Assembly (NCBI RefSeq): GCF_030253575.1
Contig: NC_080569.1
Coordinates: 2,872,001 to 2,936,000, forward strand
DNA: 64,000 nucleotides
Reading direction: 5' to 3'
Origin: Rhododendron vialii
Taxonomy: Eukaryota > Streptophyta > Magnoliopsida > Ericales > Ericaceae
The notes beneath the pieces are model-generated. The model saw only the letters and a list, made by a program, of their open reading frames with translations, was not told the origin of the DNA and searched no databases. Every line of letters begins with the position of its first letter. The stretch's first letter is position 1. Positions 1 to 10,760 of the stretch are shown piece after piece. A program made the translations under genes and the position numbers.

Positions 1-472
1 TCAAGCTGGGTCTCTGTGGGGATTTTCCAATTGTAATGCAGTGATTTCTTAACTCCATATTCCCAGGGCTAACACATAGCTTGAAGAATAGCTTTTGACT
101 TACGGAGAGAAGAATTTTTCTTTGATAGCATAGTTAAGGAAAAAAGAAAGCCAAAAACTATCTGAGCTCCAATTTGACATGTCCGACATTGAAAGATATT
201 TTGGAAGATGAGTGATTTTTGGATAGAAACCAAGTAGAACAAGTTTGATTTTCGCCCTTTTTTGCAAGTCTGTGTGCGCGGAATTAAGTTGGCTTGTTAC
301 AGGCGGCATCAGAATAGTTCTGTTAGGTTGAAAACAATTTGCTTGTCTGAATATTTGTTGTACTCCTTGATGTCATTTTTTTATGGGGTCATTCATGTCA
401 ATTGCATCATCAAATTTGTCTTTGAACAACTAACGTGATATTGTGGCATGTGATTGGTTTTTCCGTTTACAG

Positions 473-555
473 CCGGCCCCAAGGACACTCCGATGGATCT
501 GGTGTTGGAAAAGACATACGATGCTAAAGCTGGGAAGGGCTTGCCAGATCTGTAG
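473..555 (+). CDS. 3'-terminal coding exon of an unidentified gene (partial)
   Basis: A pyrimidine-rich stretch ending in TTTACAG is followed at 473 by an open stretch that closes with TAG at 553-555. Read with a two-base phase it gives 26 residues ending KAGKGLPDL, a charged, lysine- and aspartate-rich tail. The acceptor, open frame and following AT-rich 3' flank look like the last exon of a plus-strand gene whose body lies left of the window. I do not recognise the protein and see no domain in so short a piece. It could be a chance acceptor followed by a short open frame. Confidence 0.4.
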
Positions 556-1970
556 ATGGTGTTATTTTTTGTTTGTAGTTCGTCTGAAAATGAGAGTTTC
601 TCATGTGGTTTTCCCCGAAATAATGTACTTTCGGGCTGCCTGTGTGGTGGAAATCCTGAATCTTAGTCACCGTACTTTGTTGGGATTAATATCATGATCT
701 AGTCATTGATACCTGTGGGTGCCTCTGGGTTGAACAAACATGAGGGGCACCTTCCTTCCTTCACATTTCTTCTCTTGTATTGATAACTAAACTCACGCTT
801 TTTGTAGCTTCAGTTCACCTAGGCCCAAGTATTGTTTTCAAGGAGCTGAGACAAACTTTGTCAAGTAGCTTGGTTTCCACAATAAGTTGGAAACTCGAGA
901 TTGGACTAACAAATCGGGACAAAGGGAGTACTATCTTTTTTCTTTTTTCTGAACATGAAAATTTCAATTCAAAGTCATTCGGCACTTACAAGGATTTCAG
1001 CAAAATACTTTCAGGAAAGCCTTGAGAAAACACACCCAACACCCTAGACGCGAGTCCCATGCTCTATTAGCACACAGTCTAAGAAAATAGTAAAATTTTA
1101 AGATTCCATTATGAAATTCAAAAAAAAAAACAACAAATAAATCTCAAAGTTTATTATGAGGGCAGTATCCTCCTCCATTATTACTGCTTTTCCTAATTTT
1201 TCTTGAGCAAAGAAAAATTGTACTAGTAGGGAGCATTTTACTAATTTCTAAAAGAGATAATAGAGATTTCTTATATCGCTTCATATCATTACTCTCCTTT
1301 ACTGTTATTGACAATATGAAGATTTCTCCCTGCATTGTTCCCCAGTCAGAAAAGCCACAGAATAGAGAATAGTAGAGTATATACCTGAACATCATTTCCT
1401 TTTAAAAGAGCCTAAAACCAAGGTAAAATAGATTTTGCACCTCTCTTTTATAAACTTCGTATATCTTCATTCATATAAAGTTGAGCCAATAAAAACAAGA
1501 AAAAATGAGTTTGGAGGTTAAAAATGTGCAAAAATCATTTATCAAAACTATAAACAAAAAGTCTAGGGACACAAGTTTTGGTCACAACTTCAGAATAACC
1601 GTGTTCGGAGCTATCCGATTTATTTGGAATCATGTGCATCGAACAACTTTGAACTAACCCTTATACAATATTAGCGGGAAAAAAAAAAACACTTTGGATG
1701 CAGTTGTGTTTTGAAGTTATATTTCTCGCATGGAAATTAACATTCACACTTTTTTTTTTGTCTTTTAACAAAAAAAAATACTCTTTTAACACTAAAAAAC
1801 AAAAAAGAAAGCATGAATAACAAAAAAATGGAGTATGATTAAAAAAGAAAAAATGGAGTGTAAATAGTCAATTCCCTCTCAATAAAAGACAAAAGCTTTG
1901 ATGAAAAAAGACACAAAAAAAAAAAACGCTAGATGCCAGAAACGAAAAAGGCGCCACCGGACCCCACAGT
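556..1970. other. AT-rich intergenic spacer
   Basis: Probable 3' flank of the upstream gene followed by AT-rich spacer with several poly(A) and poly(T) runs between 1680 and 1930. Short open frames here have no recognisable domains or splice context. I see no gene. Confidence 0.5.
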
Positions 1971-1974
1971 AGCC

Positions 1975-1982
1975 TATAAATA
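1975..1982 (+). promoter_or_regulatory. TATA box of the FLZ gene
   Basis: TATAAATA lies about 180 bases upstream of the FLZ start codon. It is followed by a C/T-rich leader with a CT run at about 2115-2129, as is common in plant 5' leaders. Transcription probably begins near 2010; that position is inferred. Confidence 0.6.
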
Positions 1983-2163
1983 CCTGCTCTGCCGTGTAGC
2001 ATCAGCACTCCCCTCTCTCATCAGTCCACTCCTCTGCTCCCTTTTCTCTCCCTTCAACCGCTCTCCTGTTCCCCTCATTCATTTCCTGTACGGCCTCTCC
2101 CTCCAAAACCCTAACTCTCTCTCTCTCTAACTTCAATTTCCACTTTCCCAAACCCCGCCGACA

Positions 2164-3809
2164 ATGCCGGCGAAACGTTCCCGAATCGGCCGCTCCTCGA
2201 GCTTGGGAGACACCGGAGTGCTCCCGCCGCCGCCCGAATCGGCCGACGGCGGCTGGATGGACCGCCGCGCCGCCGCTTCGAGAAAACGGCAGAGTAACGC
2301 TTCTTCCAGGGCTTCGGAGAAGTCCGTGGAGGTATCATCGCCACCGAGGATCCTGACGCTGTCGTCTCCGGTCAAGGAGAGCGTCGGTTCGAGAGGGAAA
2401 GAGCTGGTCGGGGACTTTCTCGGCAGGTGTTACCGTTGCAAGAAGCAGATCAATGAGAATGCCGAGGTCTTCATGTATAGGTATAGCGTTTCGGTTGCTT
2501 CCTACTGTTTCTACTACTCTGTTTAGTTTTTCTTCTTCTTTTGCTTAATATGTACTACATTTTGTTTGTTTTTTTCTTTCTTTCTGAATTTTCTCTTGAG
2601 AATCGGCCAAACTAACAGAAAACACCGCACGTAAAAAACTAAGGAAAGAAACTAATATTTGACATGGTTCCCCAACCGGGTGGCTCACACCAGTTTTCAC
2701 TATGTGTCTAATTACGAATGGAATATAAATTACATCGGCTGTGTTTAATAATTTTTTATAACGTAGGGTTTACACCATCAATTACCCTTATAGTCACTGC
2801 TGTAGTTAGCGAAGTGTGAACCAAATCGAACCGGGCTTCACAAGCCCAACGTTTTCTTGAGTTGATTGGCGTTTTCTGTTTGAATTTGAACTTTCTTGGT
2901 TCTAGGTTTCTGTGAAGGACTGTTGTTTCTTGGAATATGTTAGGTCTATGTTCCTTTCTTAGCTATAGCAAAAATTGAAACTGATTTTAATCCACTTCGA
3001 CGAGGATCAGGCTAAAAAACTGTAGAGACTAATTAGGAACTAAACTTGAATTATTGATAACTGAATAGCTTTAGATACAATGTAATCCAACAGTCCAATG
3101 CCCAACAAACTCCTATTTTCCTGGCAACTAAGCCTCAACTAAGAATAAGTCAAAACAGATCCCACCAAAGCCTGACTCAATATGAAAAACCCAGGATTTT
3201 TTGCTCTTCTTGTTTTTCTTAAAACCTGCTAATTGAAGTTGTGGTATTTGCGGTGGTTTGTGGTTGTTCACTGTACGCTTCATTGTCAAGATTAGAGAAA
3301 GACCGCTTCATTAGTGAATCTGGTGCTTCAGGTGACTCAATTGGTTAATATGTGTTGGATACCTTTCAATGAAGATGGCAATGAGACTGGTGTTGAATAT
3401 CTTATTGACTTAACTTTGTTAACTGCATTTTTATATCCAGGTTATTTATATTGTATTTCTCTGATTGATTTTCGGGATTTGTGAGGTTCAGCTAACCGAA
3501 AGTGCGATACAATGATATTATCAATTGAGTGAAACTTCTATGTTGTTTTGCAGTCATTGATGTTATGATATAATCATGATTCGTCAACCGAGTTAAACTT
3601 CCATATTGTTTTACATATCATTCTTCCATGCTTAAATTTGAAGTACTGCTGTATTGAAACAAAATATTGAGAAGTCAGTCATGTTTTGGTGCAGCTACTT
3701 GCGTGCATTTTGCACTGTAGAGTGCCGGGATATGCAGATTGCCATTGACAATGAGATGGAGAAAGCATCTGGCTCATTTCAAGGGATGCAACTTAGTCCC
3801 ACCCAGTGA
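2164..3809 (+). CDS. FCS-like zinc finger (FLZ, DUF581) protein
   Basis: Two coding exons, 2164-2480 and 3695-3809, give 143 residues. The first exon stops at a GTATAG donor after MY; the second starts after a GTGCAG acceptor, and the split Ser codon closes in phase. The FLZ domain spans roughly residues 83-125: CYRC (C89, C92), then an FCTVEC block (C112, C116), which together form the C-x2-C plus FCxxEC zinc-binding pattern that defines the family. The N-terminal 80 residues are basic, Ser- and Pro-rich and probably disordered. FLZ proteins are plant-specific adaptors that bind the SnRK1 kinase; that role is known for the family, not shown here. Length and intron position inside the FLZ domain are usual. 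Exon 1 is markedly GC-rich compared with its surroundings. The start is the first ATG after the CT-rich leader. Confidence 0.92.
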
Positions 3810-5770
3810 AGAATGTGGTGGACCAGCTTGGTTTTTAACTGGAGAAGGACAACCTGTCATACTTTAGCTAGGTTTTGTACTAACTGTGGCAGTGCATAGC
3901 TGTGAGGTTTTTGTGATTGGCTTGCACTTACGCGCACAATGGGTGTTTTTTCACTGTGGGTTTGTACAGTTCTACTGGTTCCTCGAAAAGGAATCTCTAT
4001 GTTGAGCATGCCAACTCTCATATGTGTTTATGATGTAAGATTAGATTACTACATATAAGAAAGTCATATGGTTTTGTTATCATTATGACTCATTGATGTG
4101 GCTCATATCTACATGACATGGTTGAAATGTTTCTGCGTGCTGAAGTATGTTGTCGCTGATATTTAAAGATGGAAAGTCTGAGATTGTATATTTTGCTATC
4201 CCCAGCTATGATAAGGACTATTGCTATTCGTTTGCACTTTCACTTGCCTCTGAGGTTTCTGACTCCTGTTTGAGCCAGCTTTTTACTGAATCTTCTAAGT
4301 AAATGTTTTATGTTTGGTGATGAACAATACAGAATTGTTCCATGTCTTTCACTAGCTGATTGGTGTGTTCTTTTCTTTATTTGTTTCTTTCAAAAGAGTG
4401 GAGGGACTACCTTCTTCTGCCAAATTCGCATGATAGTTGATGTTCTTTAGAATTCATTAAACACCCAGTTTGTTTCATGCTGTGGAATGAAGACAACCTG
4501 TCTCACCTCTACAAATAAAAGGTGAGAAGGTCTCCTATGCACATAAATAGAAGCTTCTTTTATTCGCTATTGTGAAGGTCTCCTATGCACATAAAATAGA
4601 AGCTTCCTTTATTCCCTATTGATCCATCATTAAATTTAAAGTATTTCAGTTGGACATTTTCCTATTCTCTCCCTCCCTGTTGGATATTTGGGAGATAACA
4701 AATTTATAATTCTTACTTCCTGTCTGATGGTTATGTCCAATTTTGTTGTCTTGCAAATGTTTATTTTGTTACGTCATCCAAAGGTATCTGATTTATCTCT
4801 TTTAAATTTCTAAGACTACACTTTTAGTATCGTTCAGTGGTCTCCATTTGGTTAATGGGCATGTTTCTCCTCTAGTCTTCCGTGTGTGTGTGTGTGATGA
4901 TGATGGATGCCTCAAGTATTTTGAAGAGGAAAACATTTCAGTTGATTGGATGACGTTATTATGCTTTTAAAGGCCCTTCATCTTGTCTATACTAGTGGAC
5001 TTAAGATTGGTTTTAAGTTTACCTATTTCAATATTCTACATATGATCTGGTTTGACAGATTGAGTTCTATCATCATTGATATCTTCTTGATACATTTTAA
5101 GCGCCTTAAGTATCATTCGGCTTTGAAGCTTTTTGGTATGTGGTACTCCTGCCATCCCAATTAACAGGCGTGGGCTTAGTTGGATTTGAATGAAGTATAG
5201 TACTTCCTTTTGGACTAGTCATAGCATGTAAAATTTTTGTTGATGATTCTTACTACTTCAGCATTTCCATTCATCTCAGCTATAAACTTTTCCGCAGTCA
5301 TAGAAAAGGTGGATTACTCACTGTGGAGCTAAATAATCTAGCACAGAGTAGTGAATGAATTTCACATGTTTTCTTTTCAGAAATACCCATTGCTTCTAGT
5401 AGAATTCTGCATGAACTCTATTTATTCTGTTAGCAGTTATTGATAGCAACTGTCATCACTCCCCAAAATGATATGGTTGGCTTACCGCCCATACCCCCAT
5501 CAATTGGAGGTGGATACCGTTATAGTTGTATAAACCTCTTTTTTTCCTAATTCTCTAGGCACTGTGATCTCTGGCTATATCTCATCGATGGTAGGCGGTG
5601 GCACCTGTATTTTGGAGAGCCTACTAGATTTTGACCTCCACATTTCTGCCGGCCAGGGTTTGCTTTTGGTGGTTTGCTAAGGGAAAGCATTGGGTGATTC
5701 AGGGATGGCAGATATGATTCCTTTATCCTTCTGAATGTCTGTTCTACTTCCATTCCATGATCTTCAATGT
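3810..5770. other. 3' UTR and intergenic spacer
   Basis: The first few hundred bases are probably the FLZ 3' UTR. The rest is AT-rich and I found no exon with conserved domain content. It holds the short tandem duplication at 4524-4621 and a small GT run near 4885. Confidence 0.5.
4524..4621. repeat. Two-copy tandem duplication, period about 49 bp
   Basis: The segment beginning GAAGGTCTCCTATGCACATA occurs at about 4526 and again at about 4575, with only a few single-base differences. It lies downstream of the FLZ gene and has no coding potential. Confidence 0.8.
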
Positions 5771-5778
5771 ACTACGAC

Positions 5779-6225
5779 TAGAGCTGGGCAACGGACACGA
5801 GACACGATAACACGACACGAACCGGACACGAAGTTAGCGGGTTAGGGTTGAACATTTCTGACACGAAACACGAAAATGACACGACTCGAGAACACGAATT
5901 CTAAATGGGTTGGGTTCGGGTTGAACAAACGAGACACGAAATTGACACGACTAACACGGTTACTAATCTGTGTCACCCATTAGCACGAACGTATATACAT
6001 AATATATGGTATATCTGTAATTCTATATAGAGTTGGGCAACAGACACGATAACACGACATGAACCGGACACGAAGTTAACGGGTTAGGGTTAAGCATTTC
6101 TGACACGAAACACGAAAATGACACGACTCGAGAAACACGAATTCTAAATGGGTTGGGTTCGGGTTGGGTGATTTGTGACACGAACCCGACTAACACGACC
6201 CGACACGACCTGTTACCCAGGCCTA
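5779..6225. mobile_element. Non-autonomous hAT-type element with 8-bp target duplication
   Basis: The left end reads TAGAGCTGGGCAACGG and the right end, on the other strand, TAGGCCTGGGTAACAGG, so the termini are imperfect inverted repeats of about 16 bp. ACTACGAC flanks both sides (5771-5778 and 6226-6233), an 8-bp target site duplication, the hAT signature. The interior is a run of degenerate ACACGA/CACGAC words with no coding content. A second left-end-like start (GAGTTGGGCAACAGACACG, near 6028) begins a near-repeat of the first 150 bp, so the element is either internally duplicated or two copies joined. It is non-coding and would depend on a transposase made elsewhere. Confidence 0.85.
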
Positions 6226-6233
6226 ACTACGAC

Positions 6234-6821
6234 CTGATTACCTTGCCTTTTTGATGTTTCTTTGAGGCTCTCAACCTAAATGGTTTCAATTTCATCTCTA
6301 AAGTCACACATTATGGTTAACTGTTGTTTTAGGTTATCTGGAACAATGATGCAAGTTATAATGCTGTTGGTGGGGTTACCTCTGTCTGTTTTCCATTTTT
6401 GGATGGAGGAAATCGTGGAAGGCGTTAGTTGATTCAGCTGCTGTAAGTCCACTGCCTTAGTGCTTGTAATCATCTACAATGATTTTCAATTCTGGTTTTA
6501 TTTCAGGAATGGATTTATTTTTGTACAACCTAGATTTCGATAAACTCTCTGTCGACATGTTTGCTCCTGTATTTTGACCATGAATTTGTGTATTTAGGGA
6601 GGGAAAGGAAAATGCTGAGCGGAATGGGAAAAAAATATCAAATGATTATAGAGTTATAGTTATACTTTCTCTGAACTTTTAATTTTTCCTCCATAAATCC
6701 ATGATCCAATTGAACTCAAGGGAGCAATGCATTGAAAGGGGTTTTTCTTGAGTCTTACTGTCAAAAGATCCAATGGGCCTTTTGGGTCCATTGTGAACCC
6801 ACTAGAGATATTGTGGGCTAG
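6234..6821. other. Intergenic spacer
   Basis: AT-rich sequence with no gene, RNA or repeat that I can support. Confidence 0.4.
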
Positions 6822-7062
6822 GCGCCGTTCCACTTTCTTCCAAAACTTTATTTTTCAAAACGAAGGTAATTTCAAACTCAAATATAACAAAAATAAAAAA
6901 ATAATTTTTTAATTTTTTTTGCACCGTTTAAAAGATCTCGATGAGATCTATCAAACAAGATCCATATTGATAGGAAAATTATTTGCGTAAACACATGATT
7001 TTTGACCTTGAAATTACCTTCTTTTTTTTTAAAGTTCTTTTTTTTGAAAAGTGGAACAGCAC
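6822..7062. mobile_element. MITE with about 50-bp inverted ends
   Basis: The left end, GCGCCGTTCCACTTTC, is matched in inverted orientation by the right end, GTGCTGTTCCACTTTTC. Both arms continue inward to the shared block GAAGGTAATTTCAA. The interior is about 130 bp of AT-rich non-coding DNA. I could not fix a target duplication, so the superfamily is open; the length and arms fit a Mutator- or hAT-type MITE. Confidence 0.75.
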
Positions 7063-8285
7063 TCACTGAGCTAATAAGAGTCTATGGAAAACCCAGCAAA
7101 AGCAATAGGAAAAGGGGAACCAAGCAGCAGTCAGCAATAGGAATCAAAACTTAGCCAATAGCATATCCATTAGATCAACAACCCCAAGCTTGTTTTTCAA
7201 ACTTGAGTTTAGGATACGTTGGTTTTCATACACTTGGGAGGAAATAGGCTAAGACATTGGGTCATGTATTTTTCGGGCAATAGCCTTTGCTCTTGTTCTC
7301 AATCCTCGTTTTACGCTCTTGCTCTCGCGAATTCTAGAATTAAGATGTTTTTTTTGAATGGACTTTCACGCTCGTATTTCTGCTTTCACTCATGCTTACA
7401 CAGGTTGTGTGAATTGGACTGAGCTACGGTTGGATACTTCTAAAGATTCGCTCATAATTACCACCGTCAACATGCAATCAGCGCCATCTTGGTTTTTTCA
7501 ACCTAGTATCTATTTGGAATTTTCACATGAAATGACGACTGGATGACGCAAGGAAGGCCTAAGGCTAAGGGGAAGGGTGTCAAAAAATTTCCTTAAAAAT
7601 CCACATAAGTACATAACCTACGAGACTTCCAGAGAGTAGGGGCCGCCGAGGAAATGCTAGCTGACGTTGTGGATCCACATCCGAGGTAAACTGACTGAAA
7701 ATTGGACCTCTATCTTTTACTCTGCAGCATACTATATATGCTTGTATGACCTAAGCCTCATGCATTGAAATCACCCAGTCAGTGGACTGATAGAATTCAC
7801 CAGTAGGAGTACTCGAAGGTATGTTGCCGAGTAGCTCCCTATAGAGCGGATGCAGAGTGTTCATCTCGGCAAAAATAATTCGAATTGAATTTAAACGCAT
7901 ACAAATCTAAACCGTCTATTGTTCGGTTAAGATCTGAACCATCGATTGGCAGCATCTCCCATCCCCCATTCCGGTTTTTATGTTGCCTTGTTGACTTCAC
8001 TAACCCATACATACACCTCCACCAGAGTCCACTGACCCTTCAGTGCCTTCACCCTCGTGTGCCTGCTGCTACTGTCACTCTCCCTCTGATTAAAAGTCAC
8101 TGTCTAGAGAGAGAGAGAGAGAGTACAGTGGCAGGCAGTCCTGACTACTTGTATTACAAGTTAAGAGTAAGAGATATGAGCACTTGATGGCATGCAAAGC
8201 CTTTAAACTGTGACATCACGCCCCCTAAATTCAGTATTGAAAAGGAAGTACTTCATCCACCTAATTCCTTTCCACTTGTGGTATT

Positions 8286-8321
<36 letters not shown>

Positions 8322-8954
8322 ATTAACAACATTACCAAAAGCCTTACGCAAAGGTCATGGGGGCTTTTGCGTGCATGGAGAGTGGCAAATCAATCGCAAT
8401 TCAATTTTATGATGCCTCTGCTCCAAAATCCCCAGTAGATGGTGATAGTCATGGACTTTTTGGACTGCACAAAATTTGCTTTCGTTTCTCAAAGATTACT
8501 TTTCCTACAAGTTTTCTACGTCATTGCTAGTATATTGCATTGTTTTTCTTATGCGAAATTTGAAATTAGCTGTTCGGCTGTTCCCATCTTTTCAACCAAG
8601 ATTTTCTTGAGGTACCTGTAGAAAATTAAAAAAAAAAAAAAAAGCTTGGAATTTTGTATTCTTCTTTAATAAGTAAATACAGAAGTAAAATATGGGAAGA
8701 AAGTAGGATCAAATGGGGGTGGAGGTAGAGAGCTATATGCCTTCCAAAGGAAAAATTATTTGCATGCAGTTTTTGGCGTTCTGTTTCTTGTCATAAGCAT
8801 GGGGTAGAGTACTCTGGCTTTGAACTCTCATTGTGCATGGATAAGCCTAAAACCAAAATTATGAGTATCAAACCTTGACGTATATCCTGAAACCAAACAT
8901 ATAACCCCGCATTGATGTGGAGTGGTGAGGGATTCGTGCCCCAAGCCTCATCAC
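7063..8954. other. Intergenic spacer with GA and CT microsatellites
   Basis: No exon could be supported. There is a short GA run at about 8106-8123 and a CT run at about 8290-8317. Open frames of 60-100 codons here lack domains, sensible composition or splice context. Confidence 0.45.
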
Positions 8955-9770
8955 CTCCAGGGATGACAACGGTGCGATTTAGTTTGGTTATTGGCAAAAT
9001 CAAAATCAGAACTGAATTCGAAACGGATACGTAAAACCAAAACCATAATCAAAACTGGTTAATGTATCAAAACCATAACCAAAACCACGGTTATCGTTTC
9101 GGTTTGGTCTTTCACCGAAATAGGTGGTCAAAATTCTAATAGAGTTAAAAACGCAAAACATTAAAAAAAAACCCAACAAACTAATGCACTATTACACCAT
9201 AGGTTTTAAAGACACCAAAAATCATTGTCCAACAACAAAATATCTAATCTAAAGGGACAATAAAACTAATATACCCTATGTTCAAAGACACTAAATATTC
9301 ATTATTGTCTAAACAACATAACATAAAATTTTCAACAAACTAATATACGAATGAGTGATTTTAGAAACTTTTACTGGGGTGTATATAGGGTATTTATGTA
9401 ATTATATTTCAATTGGGTTACGGTTACGGTTACGGTTCGATTATCATATAAAATCAAAACCGGAACTGTACCGGCCGGTTTTTTAAAATCAATGTTAACA
9501 TAATATTAGAAAATATTATGTTGTCATATTTTCTAAGCTTTATTATTACGTTTTCAGTTTAGGCAGATTATTATTTATGTTTCCTAGTTAGTTTAAGTTT
9601 TCTTATTATGCGTCTTGTAGCTTATATAAAGGCGTGTTAGAATTTTATAATTTGAATACAATTAATAATACATCTTTCACTTTTTCTTAACAGTAAATAA
9701 CCAAAACTAAAACCACGGTTAAAGATTCGATTAAAAACTGTTTCATAACGATTTGGTTAAGGGAATCCTG
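8955..9770. mobile_element. Low-complexity transposon remnant built of ACCAAAACC words, split by a solo LTR
   Basis: From about 8955 to 9480, and again from 9693 to about 9770, the sequence is dominated by degenerate AACCAAAACC and GGTTACGGTTACGG words, the same style of low-complexity interior as the hAT-type element at 5779. The two parts are separated by the solo LTR at 9493-9692. I could not define terminal repeats, so the ends are approximate and the classification is by resemblance only. Confidence 0.4.
9493..9692 (+). mobile_element. Probable solo LTR of an LTR retrotransposon
   Basis: A 200-bp block begins TGTTAA and ends TTAACA, the TG...CA ends with short inverted tips typical of LTRs. 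It carries a TATATAAA promoter-like box near 9625 and an AT-rich tail. No internal retroelement region is adjacent, so it is a relic left after LTR-LTR recombination. It sits inside an older low-complexity element. The size suits a small Copia-type or TRIM LTR; I could not confirm a 5-bp target duplication. Confidence 0.5.
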
Positions 9771-9985
9771 AAAGAGGACAAAAATAATACAAGTAGCTGT
9801 CTTGTCTACAGGGGGAGGGAGGGAAATCCGGTGGTTCAAATACTGATGACCACGTAAAGAATCTTGGAAATTGTTTTTGGTGAGAATCTTTTTTTCTTTT
9901 GTTTTGCTGCTTTATAAATTATACCCCATAAATGGCATAATTTGTTTGCATGCAAACTTTATTTTGTTCCAAAAATATACGGACA

Positions 9986-10390
9986 GCTACTTTTGTTTGG
10001 ACGTAAAATATCTTTCGGTAAAATATTTTACCTATTTTTTGGTGTTTAGTTGTGTAAAAAATGATATTTTTCATTAATTGGATGAAAATGACTTATCTTT
10101 AAATCTTCCATAAGTTATTTTCCGAAATGAACCCGGTACCTTATACTGCAATTTTCACTATTCAGTTTCCTAGATCCTCAGTCTTGACCTACGTTCAATT
10201 CCAATATTCTCAGATCTCCACCGTTTAAGTCTCCCCCCCTCTCTACACTATTTTGTTGATTTCTGAAAATATTTTTAAGTGCCAACCAAACACCCGAAAA
10301 TAAAAGTTTGAAGTTTGTTTTTTGAAAAAATATTTTACTTGGAAAATATTTTACATTGTAAAACATTTTACATCGAAACAAACGGAGCGT
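9986..10390. mobile_element. MITE of about 405 bp with inverted ends
   Basis: The left arm (TTTGTTTGGACGTAAAATAT, 9992 onward) is mirrored by the right arm ending near 10390, which reads GTTTGTTTCGATGTAAAAT on the other strand. Both arms carry further TAAAATATTTTAC repeats. The interior is non-coding. The family type is probably hAT-like, but no target duplication was resolved. Confidence 0.7.
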
Positions 10391-10504
10391 AACTTTATGT
10401 ATATCAGCAACAACTTCGTGGTCCTCTTAAAATAACAAAATTTGGGAGACCAATTTCTCCATCCACTTGTGAGATCCTAATTAAAGTAAAAGGAAAACTC
10501 TCTG

Positions 10505-10592
10505 TGGTACCAAAGAAATTGATAGCACCTCGAAGATTTCAAACCTGAGACCTTAAAAAGACAGAGTAACCCCAAACCTTGACCATAACCAA
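10505..10592 (-). mobile_element. SINE fragment, minus strand
   Basis: Read on the minus strand it starts with an A-box-like block (ATTGGTTATGGTCAAGG) and has a B-box-like GGTTTGAAATC about 50 bases on. The order and spacing fit a tRNA-derived SINE head. It abuts a plus-strand SINE, so the two heads face each other. Probably truncated at its 3' side. Confidence 0.5.
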
Positions 10593-10593
10593 T

Positions 10594-10760
10594 TGTGGCT
10601 AGCTCAATTGGTCAAGACTCTTGCATCCCATTAGAAAGTCAAAAGTTCGAATCTCATTACCTTCGTGTGTGTTCTTCCCTTGGTATTTGTTGAATTTATT
10701 TCTCCCTATAAGAGGTCTTGCAGTTGGATTGGATTTATAATGATTGCGGATATGTTTGGA
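10594..10760 (+). mobile_element. tRNA-derived SINE
   Basis: TAGCTCAATTGG is a perfect match to the pol III A box, and AGTTCGAATCTC, about 45 bases later, fits the B box. No cloverleaf can be closed, so it is not a tRNA gene. The following 90 bases, with runs of T and a CCCTATAAGAGG segment, would be the SINE body; its 3' end is not clear. Confidence 0.6.

Noticed and set aside
7885-8187. 100-codon plus-strand open frame
   Set aside because: No domain or splice context; it ends in a GA run and looks like chance.
9483-9702. 5-bp target duplication around the probable solo LTR
   Set aside because: The flanking bases do not match, so I do not claim one.
10594-10668. tRNA gene suggested by A- and B-box sequences
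   Set aside because: No acceptor stem or cloverleaf can be closed, and a non-tRNA body follows; a SINE head fits better.
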